Assembly (NCBI GenBank): GCA_002197995.1 | Contig: NGZR01000005.1 | Coordinates: forward strand, 1,426,001 to 1,490,000 | Direction of reading: 5' to 3' | Length of the DNA stretch: 64,000 bases | From: Gaeumannomyces sp. JS-464 | Taxonomy: Eukaryota; Ascomycota; Sordariomycetes; Magnaporthales; Magnaporthaceae | Shown: positions 1 through 10,240 of the stretch, piece after piece | Numbering within the stretch: the stretch's first letter is position 1 | Layout of the letters: each line of letters opens with the position of its first letter | The notes under the pieces: generated by a model | Seen by the model: the letters and a program-made list of their open reading frames with translations, nothing else | The model's database searches: none | Told to the model about the DNA's origin: nothing | Made by a program: the position numbers and the translations under genes

Positions 1-691
1 GCTGCAGATGTGGCTGATGCAGATATCACAACGACGTAATGCAAGCCTGCGATGCCGCCGAGACTTTCCACGTGGGACGATTGTCAGGGTCGAACTGCCC
101 TAACAGGAGGGGTTGCTGGCTATAAACTTCTGTTCCGCCCGTCCTGCGGCCGACTGGTGATGTGATTGCCCCCCAAGAAAATCCACACAAAACAAACGCC
201 CCTTTCCGAGGCCCCTTTCCCCTTTTTTACCCGTCCCTGGGCGTTCCATGCCGGGCCTGCCCCTCCACTCGCAGTGGGTGTAGCCCCTGTCAATCACCGT
301 GCCGTCCAAGCACCCAAGCAACGCCAGGCGGCATCTCGGGCTGGCTCTTGCCTGTGCTTGCTGGTGCTGCTTCCAGAATAAGACCGATCCATTGTCCACT
401 CTTGCCACTTTGCTCCCACTAGGAAGACGCCAGGAAAAGAAGCCGAGGCCTGCAGGGCCTTGAGCACAGCCAACGCCGAACAGTAGAGACCAAGAAAAAC
501 AGAGAAAAGCTTTTTTTTTTTTTTTTTTTTTTTTCTTCTTCTAGCCTGAAGGCCCTTTTTGTTTTATTATTTTGGGTTTCTCCCCCATTCACTCATTCGC
601 TCAGGCTCGTTTCCACTCACCATTTGTCCTCCCTTCATCATCGCCTTGTCTTATCACCGTTCGAAATTACAACGGCTTGCGCAGGATCGGG
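1..691. other. Intergenic, 5' flank of DGAT1 gene
   Basis: No convincing coding sequence. The short open frames on both strands have no recognisable protein content. A 24-nt T run at 511-534 followed by a pyrimidine-rich stretch lies about 160 nt upstream of the DGAT1 start codon, typical of CT-rich fungal promoters and 5' leaders. Confidence 0.6.
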
Positions 692-2690
692 ATGAGCATG
701 GCGACAGAAACGGCGACGGCCACAGGCCTCGACGCCTCGTCCAACGGCGCCTTGGACTCACCCGCTGCAAATGGCAACGGCAACAGCAACGGAACCGTCA
801 AACAACGCCGGCCGGTCGAGCAGGAGCAACAGGAGCAGCCTCGGAGCGATGGCGGTCCGATGGTTCCGGAGAAGCTTGGCGGCGACGCCGAACCCGACGA
901 GAACACCAAAAAGGAGCTGAAGAGGGCTTTCCAGAGGAAGTACCGCCACGTCGCGGCCCTGCACTCAAAGTCACGGCCATCCTGCCTCAGCCATGACACC
1001 GAGATGTCTCCCAGCTTCGTCGGCTTCCGGAACCTGATGGTGATTGTGCTGGGTAAGGGTCCCCTGTCCGCCGTTGCCAACAGCCCCTGAGCCTGAATAG
1101 CGTCACACTGCCCTGCCCATGCATGTCCCACAGGGCTCCGTGTGTGGCTGCAACATGTGATGACGCCCGATCGACGATCTACATACAGTCAGCTAACCAG
1201 CTTTGCAGTTGTCGGGAACCTTCGTCTCATGATTGAGAATATTCAGAAGGTAATTTTTGTCTCGTCTTCGCTCAATTGCTCTCTGCTTAGATAACTGCGG
1301 TATGCTAAACATGACCAACGTCCTAGTATGGGGTCCTGATCTGCATACACTGCCACGACTTCAGAAAGCATGACGTGGTTCTGGGCGTGGCGCTCTACAT
1401 GATCATCCCCTGCTTCCTGTTCGCCGCCTACCTGATCGAGCTGGGCGCGGCGTACCAGGCCAAGATCTCGCGGTCGCGCATCCGCAGGTCGTCGGACGCG
1501 GCGGCGGGCGCCAAGGACGGCGCGGCCAGCCCGACGGACGACGAGTCGCGCAAGTTCATGTCGACTTGGAGGCTGGTGGCGCTGCTGCACGGCGTCAACA
1601 TCACGGCGGCGCTCGTCATCACGACGCTCACCGTCTACTACCAGATCCACCACCCGCTCATCGGGACCCTGACGGAGCTGCACGCCATCATCGTCTGGCT
1701 CAAGACGGCCTCGTACGCCTTCACCAACCGTGACCTGCGCCACGCCTACCTGCACCCCTCCAAGGGCGAGCGCGATGCCCTGCCCGAGCTCTACGCCCAG
1801 AAGCCGTACCCGCAGAACATCACGATGGGCAACCTGTGCTACTTCTGGTGGGCCCCGACCCTCATCTACCAGCCCGCCTACCCGCGCAGCCCGCGCATCC
1901 GCTGGGTCTTTGTGGTCAAACGCGTCGCCGAGGTCTTCTGCCTCAGCGTCTTCATCTGGTTCGCCAGCGCCCAGTACGCCACCCCCGTCCTCGTCAACTC
2001 GCTCGACAAGATCGCCTCGCTCGACTTCATGTCCATCCTCGAGCGCCTGCTCAAGCTGTCGACCATCTCGCTCGCCATCTGGCTCGCCGGCTTCTTCGCC
2101 CTGTTCCAGTCCTTCCTCAACGCCCTGGCCGAGGTCATGCGCTTCGGCGACCGCTCCTTCTACGACCCCTGGTGGAACTCGGAGTCGCTGGGCGTCTACT
2201 GGCGCACCTGGAACAAGCCCGTGTACCAGTACTTTAAGCGCCACGTCTACTCGCCTTTGCTCGGCCGCGGCTTCAGCCCGCGCACCGCCAGTCTCATGGT
2301 CTTTCTTTTGTCTGCAATCCTCCACGAGGTTCTCGTGGGCATCCCGACGCATAACATTATTGGTAAGTTGTTGTTTTGCTGCCATTTTCTCTTTCCATCT
2401 CAGACAAACTTGATTCGCTAACAAGAAATCCCCGCCCCCTTGCTCCGACAGGCGTCGCGTTCCTGGGCATGTTCCTGCAGCTGCCCCTCATCGCCATCAC
2501 GGCGCCGTTGGAGAAGATGCAGTCGGCAACGGGCAGGCTGCTGGGCAACTGCATATTCTGGGTGTCTTTTACCGTGCTCGGGCAGCCGTTTGCGGCCCTC
2601 ATGTACTTTTACGCGTGGCAGGCCAAGTACGGGAGCACCAGCCGTTCGAACGGCCAGCTCCATTTCCAGGTAGAGGTGGGCTCCCACTGA
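692..2690 (+). CDS. Diacylglycerol O-acyltransferase 1 (MBOAT family, DGAT1/ARE-like)
   Basis: Four exons: 692-1052, 1209-1249, 1327-2362 and 2452-2690, giving 558 residues. All introns have GT-AG ends and the frame is preserved. The first 95 or so residues are a low-complexity, Asn/Gly/Gln-rich cytosolic tail. Next comes the short conserved stretch GNLRLMIENIQKYG, split by an intron, then a polytopic membrane region. MBOAT hallmarks are visible: YFWWAPTLIYQPAYPR, the acyl-CoA-binding-type motif FYDPWWN (residues 412-418) and the probable catalytic His467 in SAILHEV. Family knowledge: these ER enzymes esterify diacylglycerol (DGAT1) or sterols (ARE1/2) with acyl-CoA for storage in lipid droplets. 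FYDPWWN and the YxxPxYPR-type segment favour DGAT1 over sterol acyltransferase, but I cannot exclude a sterol substrate. The start at 692 is the first in-frame ATG in a clean context; a second ATG lies two codons later. Confidence 0.88.
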
Positions 2691-3273
2691 GACGGGCGAG
2701 TGGGTATTGAAAAGCTACTCTACTCTGGATGAAGAGGGACAGCGGAAAATGGAACGATGTGAGAACCGACCTGCTACGAATTCACTGGCTTAAAACCGAC
2801 CATTGTTAGACTTGATCAAGACGATGTTTCATGGGATGTTTTGCTGCCCAACTTGCTAGCGATTTCTGGTTTGGGGAACATTTCTCCAGCGCGTATAATC
2901 ACGATAAAGCATCGATAGGTTAACGCAGAGCTCGAGAAGAGAAGCCCTGGTGTCCGAAAAGAAAAGAAAAGAAGGGTGGGATATCTGGCAATCAATGTCC
3001 GAGATACCACCGACACCCCGTTGCCATATTGTATCCCTCTGACAGCCACCAGAATACGAAATTCGTATCTACCTCTAGCATCATGTCATGGATAATGCTT
3101 TAACAGCCATACTCCTAAAGGATAAAAAGGAAGCAACCCGGCGCATGACTACTAGCAATGATGTCTATGCCCCAATCGCGGTAGGCGCAAAGCAGACGGT
3201 ATGGCATCGAAAGAAAGCCAGTGAAAGAAAAAGAGACACCCCCAGACGCCACTCCCTAAGAGCATCACCGCCT
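2691..3273. other. Convergent intergenic region
   Basis: 3' flanks of two convergent genes (DGAT1 and ICMT). AT-richer than the genes. No ORF of interest and no strong hairpin seen. Confidence 0.6.
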
Positions 3274-4391
3274 TCAAGGAATAAAGGGGATCTTGGTGCC
3301 GACGGCCTTGCGAAACGCCACGTACTCGTCGCCAAACATGCGCACGAGCGCGGCCTCCTCGCCCCTGATGCGCGACGAGAAAAACTTCCAGGCACACGGC
3401 GTAGGCGAAGAAGCAGACGACGTTGCCCAGCACCAGCTGCGTGCCGAGGGCCCAGTAGAAGAAGCCAAAGTAGCTCGGGTGGGCAGGGTGGCGTAGATGC
3501 CGTGGTGACGAGCTGGTGCTGCGGGGCGCGGCGTGCGTGCTGCACGATGTGGTTGAAGCTGGGGCCGGCCTGGGCCATGGCGGCGCTGCGGACCGTCTGG
3601 CCGACGACGACGAGGGCGAGCCCAAGAAGCAGGAGGAGCGGCGCCGTGTGCAAGGGGGCCCAGGACCGGGCGGGGAACAGGGCGCCGACGACGAGGCACT
3701 CGAGGGCGGCCGAGGCGTGGGCGACGGCGTAGGCGGGCCAGTTGGCCGTCAGCAGGAAGCTGTCGACCGAGGCGGCCGTATGGTTGTAGCGGGCCGACGT
3801 CCAGAACTCGAGGAAGTGGAAGGCGGCCAGGGCAGGCGCCGAAGAAGGCAGGCGCCACAGCGGCGTCGACGAGAGGGCCAGGGCGGCGACGCACGACACG
3901 GCCGACACGGCCAGGGCGGCGCCGAGCAGGAAGGCGCGCAGCGCGATGCCGGACAGGGACTTGGAGCCGCCGGGCCCGTAGTAGGCGGCCAACGTGGCCT
4001 GGTGCTGGGCGACGACGGGGCTGAGCAGCGGCAGCGTGGGCAGGTCGTCAGCGGCGGCGGACGAGGCGGCGTCGGGCGACAGGCCGGCCGACGGCTGCGG
4101 CGACATGGAGGACGTGGGCGAGGGCGGTAGCAGCGGGCCCAGCGGGGCGATGGAGTGGCGCGAGCGGCGGCGGCGGGCTGCGGCCGAGGCAGCAGGGCTC
4201 GGGCTCGTCTCGCCGCTGCTGATGCCTGCTCCCGACACCCACGAGGCCCGCCGCGCGCCCGTGGTCTGGGCCAGCTCGGGCGATCCCTGCACTTGCATCG
4301 GAACTGTGATCCTCAAGGACGTGAAGGGTGACGACATGGCGGGTGGTAGAGGTAGGAAGATGGGCTCTGTTGCTTGTCCTTCGGTGTCCAT
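3274..4391 (-). CDS. STE14: Protein-S-isoprenylcysteine O-methyltransferase (ICMT/STE14), frame interrupted
   Basis: Methylates the C-terminal prenylcysteine of CaaX proteins (Ras/Rho GTPases, a-factor-type pheromone) at the ER membrane. The start ATG at 4391 opens an N-terminal Ser/Ala/Pro-rich extension of roughly 140 residues, unusually long for the family. Hydrophobic helices follow, then the family region: QTVRSAAMAQAG, then a HGIYATL..HPSYFGFFYWALG block, then WKFFSSRIRGEEAALVRMFG, ending KIPFIP. These blocks lie in different frames. One base is missing near 3,500 (between LVT and HGIYATL), another just after ATL (about 3,488), and a third slip occurs near 3,395 before WKFF. Restoring one base at each place gives an unbroken ICMT domain, so the breaks look like indel errors or a very recent pseudogene. 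An alternative start is the ATG at 4337. Confidence 0.82.
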
Positions 4392-5333
4392 TCGGATCGT
4401 ATAAAGAACCTGGACGAGAAGGGTGATATGCGGACTATCAGACAGGCAAAGCCTGTCGGTGTTGATGATGGTGTAGGCAGCGCCGAAGGAAGTCGATGAG
4501 GTAGGTAGAGAGAGGTTGGGAGAACTTTGGGAGGTGAGGTAGATAAAGTGGCGGCAGGCAAACAGCAAGCAAGAAAGAAAGAAAAGTCCCGCCTCGACTC
4601 ACCTTACAAAGCCGGGCCTTGCCCTCACTTCCGGCTCACTGCTCATTGTGCTTTGAGGGAGGTCGGCCAGCTCGGATTCCGGTGGCGCACAGTAGTGAAT
4701 CGAGGTGAAGCTTGAACGCAGCGGGAAACGAGCCTGGAGCCTGCTGCTGCCCCGTCGGTCCTCGGAGAGAGTGTGCGCTAGCCGCTGAGGCTTGAGACGG
4801 AAAGAAACATTAAGAGAATGAGGGCAAGGCTAGCAAAACGAAAGGAGGAAATGCTCCCAGCAGACGTCGTTCATGCCAGTTCGACTTTGACGGGAATGGA
4901 TTGAGGGCACGTTTGAGATGGACAGAGCCTTAGCTTCTGAGCGTGCTGGGGTGGAGCTTTTTTCCCACCCCGCCGCCCCTGACGCGTAGCAGGTCGCAGC
5001 CCGCCATCGCCATCCCTTACCGAAAACGGACTACAAAGGGCCAGCAACGCCAATCGCACCACCAAAGACGCAGACACCGACTGTGGTCACGGGCTTCAGG
5101 GCGAGCGCCCTGTGAGGCTAGCGGGACAATACTAAATTGCCTGTAGTAGCCGGGCACAATGGCATGCATCTTTGGGATTCTCATCATGGACGTCTGGTCT
5201 GGTGATGCAAGCGTTTACAAGTCTACCACTGTCTACCTGGGAGTAGTGTCTCTCAACTACAATGTAGCGCGCATGGAATTCTTCGAATGTCGATCTCCTC
5301 CTCTTGGCAGCGAAATCTGGCTGACGGCCTGTA
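4392..5333. other. Intergenic region
   Basis: Promoter side of the ICMT gene and 3' side of the TMEM170-like gene. Short open frames only, none recognisable. No repeat or RNA gene seen. Confidence 0.55.
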
Positions 5334-5922
5334 TTACAATCCACCTTGTATCGAGAAGGACGAGATAATAAGGACCAGCACGTTGATCCAGCCCCAGGTG
5401 AAGGGAACCCACGTGGACATGACAAAGGGTCCGGATCTGTAGACGGCGCCGAGACTGGTCGAGCAAGCCGGTCAGAAAGAGGGCCCAACGAGTGTAGATG
5501 CGGGAGAGAAAGTCTCAGCTCACATGAGGCCAACGATGCTCCCCGACAGCACCGCCTCGCTGCCCGCCACGAGCGTGTACCCGATGGGGACGATCCAGAC
5601 GTATTTCCAGTTGGACCACCGCTTCCCCAGGTGCATGGTCAGGGCGAGGCCGGCCGCGCCGAGGTGGACGAGGATGTAGATGCTGAGCGTCCAGAGCGTC
5701 GTGTGCCGCACGATGTCCGACAGGTGGTAGAGGCGGTCGGCCTCTTTGTACGGCGGCCATGACAGCGACGGGAATCGCGGCGGGGTGTAGCCCTCGGGGG
5801 CATTGTCGCTCCTGTGACAGAGGGAGACAGATAGGCGGTTAGCATCGACCGCACGAGGACTCGAGGGGCTGGCGGGCTGGCCGCTGGTCTCTCGCGTCGT
5901 CTGCTTACCAGAAGTTCCCCAT
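5334..5922 (-). CDS. TMEM170-family integral membrane protein
   Basis: Three exons on the minus strand: 5909-5922 (only 14 coding nt), 5524-5811 and 5334-5454. They splice in frame to 140 residues starting MGNFW. After a proline-rich cytosolic head (PEGYTPPRFPSLSWPP) there are about three hydrophobic helices: TLWTLSIYILVHLGAAGLALT, a segment around VWIVPIGYTLVAGSEAVLSGSIVGLI, and WVPFTWGWINVLVLIISSFSI. This architecture and the conserved STWIPF-W-like block match fungal TMEM170-type proteins. Animal homologues act in ER and nuclear-envelope morphogenesis; the fungal role is not established. The micro first exon is supported by a good GTAAGC donor and by exact phase continuity (TG|G gives Trp5). 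It would be missed by ORF-based annotation. Confidence 0.78.
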
Positions 5923-6330
5923 CGCGGCGGCCGAGTCCCGCAAGCGGGAGCAGCACCTCGGGATGTGCGCGATCAGGAGGACTCAAGAGGGCGACACAGA
6001 GCGGCGCGTCGGCGACTTAAATTCACTGACGTCGGGTCGGCGTTAAGAGCCCCTGGTTCACTTAACTGGGATCTATTGGCTATATCCACCGCCAATGCAG
6101 CACGCGTATAATAAGTGGGTCCGGCCTAGGTCCAGCCCCCCGCTCAAGGAGTCAAGTGTCCGGCGGACGAGCTGGCGACGAACCTCGGCGGCAGGTGCGA
6201 GCCAGCTGTTTACCGTGTTGGTAGGGTATTTGGGAGTGCGTGTGCCCTTTGATGTTTTGATATTCGACGTTTGTGCGCCAGCCGCGACACTCACTCTTGG
6301 TTACCATCGCCGGAACGAAGCTGAGCATCG
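5923..6330. other. Divergent intergenic region, TMEM170-like side
   Basis: Upstream of the TMEM170-like gene. Non-repetitive sequence without a recognisable gene. It passes into the degenerate minisatellite at about 6,330. Confidence 0.5.
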
Positions 6331-7225
6331 CGAACATCTCGTCTGCCAAATCGCGTCAAACCCCAGACACCAGCACGCAGCTCAGCATCATCGGGAGACT
6401 CTCGACTGCAAGACCGTAACAGCTGCGTCGCTCGCTCTTCGCCAGTATCGCCAGCACGCGCCTTAGTACCAGGAGCTTCGCTTGCAAGATCGTGCCAGAC
6501 TCCAACCCATAGTAAGCATCCCAGGATCAGGAGCTCTCTCGTTTGCAAAATCGTACCAGCTGTGACGCTTACATCTCATCAATATCGCCAGCTCCCATCT
6601 TGATATCAGGGGCTTTCGCTTGGAAGATCGCGCCAAACTCCAGACACCAGGACTCCAGACATCAGGTCTCGTCTTAGGATTAGGAGCTCTCTTGTCTGCA
6701 AGATAGTGCTAGCTGCGACGTTTACATCTCGTCAATATCGGCTTAACATCATCAAGAGCTTTCGTTTGCAACATTGCGCCAGACTCTAGACACCAGCTCG
6801 CATCTCCGCATCGGGATCTACGTCGGACTCTGGACACCAGGACTCGTCTTCGGATCAAGAGCTCTTTCGTCTGCAATATCGCGCTAACTGCGACGCTCAC
6901 ATTTTCTCAATATCACCAGCACTCATCTTGGTATCAGGGGCTTTCGCTTGCAAGATCGTACTAGCTACGACGTTCATACTTTGCCAACATCGCCAGCACG
7001 CATCTTAGGATCAAGAGCTCTACCGTCTGCAAAGTCACACCAGCTGCGACGCTCATATTTCGCCAACATCTCACCACGCGTCTCTGGATCAGGAGCTCTT
7101 TCGTCTGCAAGATCGCGCTAGACGCCAGCAGCTAGACGCCAGCAGCTAGACGCCAGCTGAGACACTCCCCTTTACACATCATCGGCACGCGGCTCGATAT
7201 CAGGGCCCTCGTCTGCAAGATCACG
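6330..7225. repeat. Degenerate minisatellite of ~75-100 bp units upstream of PEX8
   Basis: About twelve diverged copies of a unit whose best conserved core reads roughly GAGCTCTTTCGTCTGCAAGA. Cores lie near 6338, 6402, 6475, 6532, 6611, 6687, 6757, 6860, 6940, 7017, 7096 and 7208, so the spacing is mostly 57-103 bp. Between cores run recurrent phrases such as GCTGCGACGCTCA, CATCTCGTCAATATCGCCAGC and CACCAGGACTC. Copy-number variation is also visible inside a unit: a 14-15-bp block CTAGACGCCAGCAG is repeated three times at about 7,118-7,156. The array ends roughly 30 nt before the PEX8 start codon, so it occupies the whole proximal promoter and probably the 5' UTR. No continuous reading frame crosses it on either strand. 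Confidence 0.8.
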
Positions 7226-7251
7226 ACGAACGCGAAACACCAGAAGCAAAA

Positions 7252-9303
7252 ATGGCATCCCCCAACGACCGCCTCCTGAGGGAAGTCCTCGCCCTTCTCC
7301 GTGATGTCCACGACGAGGCCAAGACAGAGGAGATCCTGGGCTCGACCGCCAGCCTGCTTGCGAGTCTCAAAAAGGCGTACAACATCTCTCTTCTTACCAC
7401 GCACTTCCTTGCCTCCCCGGCCGTCTGGAATCTCCAAACCCCGGCTCCTCGCCCTCTGGCCACCTGCTTGCGCGTCATGTCCATCTACAGCAGCGCTGCC
7501 GCCCACGTTCAAGCCGAATCCCTCGCGAGCCTCTCCCAGCCCAGCGATTCTGCGCTCCCTCAGATCTCCACCGAGCTCTGGGCCAACGCTGTCGCCGTCG
7601 GCCTCCATGACCAGCCTGACCGCTGGAAGCATCTGCTCGTGCTGGTTGGCGTCCTGACGGGACTCGAACAGGTTGATACCTCTGGCGCGATGATTGCCGA
7701 CGGCCACCTGATCATAAGGAAGGAGGTTGAAGAGGCCATCGTGCGCGCCACGAACCTGGGCCTGGCCGAGATCCGCCAGATGACCGACATCAACCGCGTC
7801 ATTCTGGCCGAGGCTATCATCACGCTGGCTGTTGCCTACGCATTCCCGCTGCTCTCGCGGACGAACAGCCGCTTCCAGCTTGACATCGATGGCCTGGCCC
7901 CCGTCGCCCTTCGGTCCGTGTTCCGCCACCCAGAGGGCCTGCAAGACTGCGCCTTCATGAGCGCCATCGGAGCTGATGGCGTCTCCGATCAGGCTGGCAG
8001 GCTTCACTGGCCCCAGACATCGACGTCCTTCCAGGCCCTCAAGCTCGTCGCCGCCCAGCCCCTGGTGGCCTCTCTCGGACCTGTGTCCAAGATCGTTGCC
8101 TTCGCCGTTTCGCACACGGCGTCGGTCGACATGATCAAACAGGTCCAGAGCGGCCTCATGGTGATTTCCACTGGTCTCCTAGACCAGTGGAGCGCCAACC
8201 AGCTGTCCGCGGTCGAGGACGATCCGGTGCGTCTCTCCGCCGAGACGCGGCAGCACACGCTGCCCTTCCTCCTCCGGCTGCAGCGCAACATCATGTATGC
8301 GTGCGTCTTCGTCCTGCAGGCCGTTGTGGCCAGGGTCATGGGAGACCGCCACCTCGCGTCCGAAGGGACCGCCATCGCCGCCAAGTCGCTGCAGATCCTC
8401 CGGTTCCTCTCCTTCGTCTCGTCGCGGCCAGGCAACAACCTGTTCCAGGCCTACGGATTCAGCTACATGGGCGCCGTCGACCTGCTCACCCGCGACCCCC
8501 GTGCCTGCTCCGACCTCCTGCGCGCCATGATGCCGCTGAGCAACACCTCGAGGCTGGTGCCAGCGAACGCGCTGGAAAAGACGCTGGACCTGTTCTACGT
8601 CAACCTGGCAGAGCACCTGCCCCTCCATCTCTCCCCGGCCGAGTGCCATGACCTGGTCATCCTGCCTGCCAGGGTGTACATCGACGCCCCGGCCGCCACC
8701 GCCGCAACGCCTCGCATGGTCGAGCTCTTCGAGGCGGCCCACAGCGCCGTCCTCTCGGTCTTCTCCTGCCCGGAGAACGGCCACCTGACGGCGCTGCTGG
8801 CGCCGTCGTACGCCAACACCCTGGTCGGGGCCTTCCCGGCCCGCATCTCGGCCCGCCAGTTCCGCGTGGCCTTCAAGACGGTCGTCAGGTTCCTCCTGCC
8901 GCCCTTTGCCGTCTCGTCGACCCACCCGGACCTCGCCGAGACGCTGCTCGAGATGGTCAGCCAATGGGCCGGCCGGGCGGCGTCGTTGGCCCCGGTCGCG
9001 CTCGGCGGCGAGGAGGGCGGCGCCCCGATGTCGGAGCAGGGTGCGCTCGTGCTCACCCTGGTCGACTCGCTGCCGTTCCTGCCCGTCGCTGCCCTCGAGG
9101 ACTGGCTGTCCGAGGCGGCCGAGCGCATGGGCGAGATCGCCGACGCGGCGGTCCGCGAGGCGGTGAGGGAGCGGTTCCTCGCCGTCCTCCGCAACGGCGA
9201 GCTGGACGTCGAGAGGGCCGCCGTCGCCGCCACGTGGTGGGGCACCCACGGCGGCCAGGCGCTGGTGGAGGGCCAGGGACAGTGGGGTCCCAGTTACCTG
9301 TGA
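7252..9303 (+). CDS. PEX8: PEX8-like peroxisomal importomer protein
   Basis: Single uninterrupted exon, 683 residues. The sequence matches what I recall of filamentous-fungal Pex8. The N-terminal block contains LGSTASLLASLKKAYNISLL..FLASPAVWNL and LRVMSIYSSAAAHV. A C-terminal block, ALEDWLSEAAERM..VRERFLAVLRNGELDVERA..TWWGTHGG, also fits. Pex8 sits on the lumenal face of the peroxisomal membrane and links the docking (Pex13/14/17) and RING (Pex2/10/12) subcomplexes in matrix protein import. The rest is helical without clear transmembrane segments. The C-terminus is PSYL, which is not a canonical PTS1 tripeptide; yeast Pex8 ends in SKL or AKL. The ATG at 7252 follows directly after the minisatellite and has an AAAATGG context. 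The identification rests on memory of the family, so moderate confidence. Confidence 0.65.
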   Translation: MASPNDRLLREVLALLRDVHDEAKTEEILGSTASLLASLKKAYNISLLTTHFLASPAVWNLQTPAPRPLATCLRVMSIYSSAAAHVQAESLASLSQPSDSALPQISTELWANAVAVGLHDQPDRWKHLLVLVGVLTGLEQVDTSGAMIADGHLIIRKEVEEAIVRATNLGLAEIRQMTDINRVILAEAIITLAVAYAFPLLSRTNSRFQLDIDGLAPVALRSVFRHPEGLQDCAFMSAIGADGVSDQAGRLHWPQTSTSFQALKLVAAQPLVASLGPVSKIVAFAVSHTASVDMIKQVQSGLMVISTGLLDQWSANQLSAVEDDPVRLSAETRQHTLPFLLRLQRNIMYACVFVLQAVVARVMGDRHLASEGTAIAAKSLQILRFLSFVSSRPGNNLFQAYGFSYMGAVDLLTRDPRACSDLLRAMMPLSNTSRLVPANALEKTLDLFYVNLAEHLPLHLSPAECHDLVILPARVYIDAPAATAATPRMVELFEAAHSAVLSVFSCPENGHLTALLAPSYANTLVGAFPARISARQFRVAFKTVVRFLLPPFAVSSTHPDLAETLLEMVSQWAGRAASLAPVALGGEEGGAPMSEQGALVLTLVDSLPFLPVAALEDWLSEAAERMGEIADAAVREAVRERFLAVLRNGELDVERAAVAATWWGTHGGQALVEGQGQWGPSYL

Positions 9304-10240
9304 TGGAGGCCAGGACGTCGCGTTGGCTGTTTGTGTTGGAATTTACAACTTCTTTTTTTTTTTTTAAGCCTTTAAACCATGACCCTTTCTTTTCTTTTTT
9401 CTTTTTTTTTTTCTTGTATGACGATACCACGCAGCAGGACGGCGCTTTGGCGCCAGTGTAGATAATAATCATATGTACAAGTATATTCCCATCCTCGCCT
9501 TGCCCTTGTGACGTATGATAACCGGCAACTTGAGTGTCTTTCGCTGTTGTTGCTGCATCGCCCGGTATATGAAAAGCTCCGCGTCTCGCCGTGATGCCTG
9601 CCAACGCCAACAAGGGCTGCCAAAGGACCATACGAAGATGGAGCCTGGGAAGAACGCAGGAGGATCAATGAGGACATAACGCGCAGGTGTAGGGGTTCGC
9701 ATCAACCGACCATAGATGTGCTTGAAGCTTCTAGGTAGGTGCACGCTAAATATGTGGGTGATGGTCAAAGCATGTCATTCTGTTGCGAATTGGGGGAATG
9801 AGTACCTTGCACGACACACATAGCTTGCCCAGGACTGGCCAGAGGTTTGCATAGACCCGTTTTGTTTGGGCTAGGTGCGTGTGTAGCCGTAAATACCACC
9901 AGTAATGGCTGGCCTGGGCTATTGTGGCTATCGGATTAGACACCAGGCTTTTGGCAACACGGCGCTTTCTTTCACCTATAATATGCGTTTTGCATGCTAT
10001 AAATGCATTTTGCAGGAGAGGGGAGGCATTTTTACCTTTTCCTTTTTTTCCCCCTTCTATTATCATCTGCCTCACTTGCGCGAAGGGTGTCTATCCTACG
10101 TGGTGGTGCACGCACGTGCGTCCGCGCCGACGTCCCGTCCCAAACTCGCGCCGCCAGTCCAGCTCTTCCGCCCCAAGCCCGAGCGCCACGTAGGACGGCG
10201 GGACTTGGAGCTAGTGGAACGAGAGTTTGCGGCCGTTCGT
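9304..10240. other. Intergenic region with T-rich tracts
   Basis: 3' flank of PEX8. Poly-T tracts lie at about 9,350-9,365 and 9,388-9,413. No recognisable gene. Short ORFs here are chance frames. Confidence 0.5.

Noticed and set aside
1243..2424. 393-codon minus-strand open frame opposite the DGAT1 gene
   Set aside because: Antisense shadow of a high-GC3 exon. Its Arg/Glu/Gly-rich composition is that expected of an antisense frame, and the plus strand has a full MBOAT protein.
7132..8115. 327-codon minus-strand frame opposite the PEX8 start
   Set aside because: Antisense shadow of PEX8 that runs into the minisatellite; no family content.
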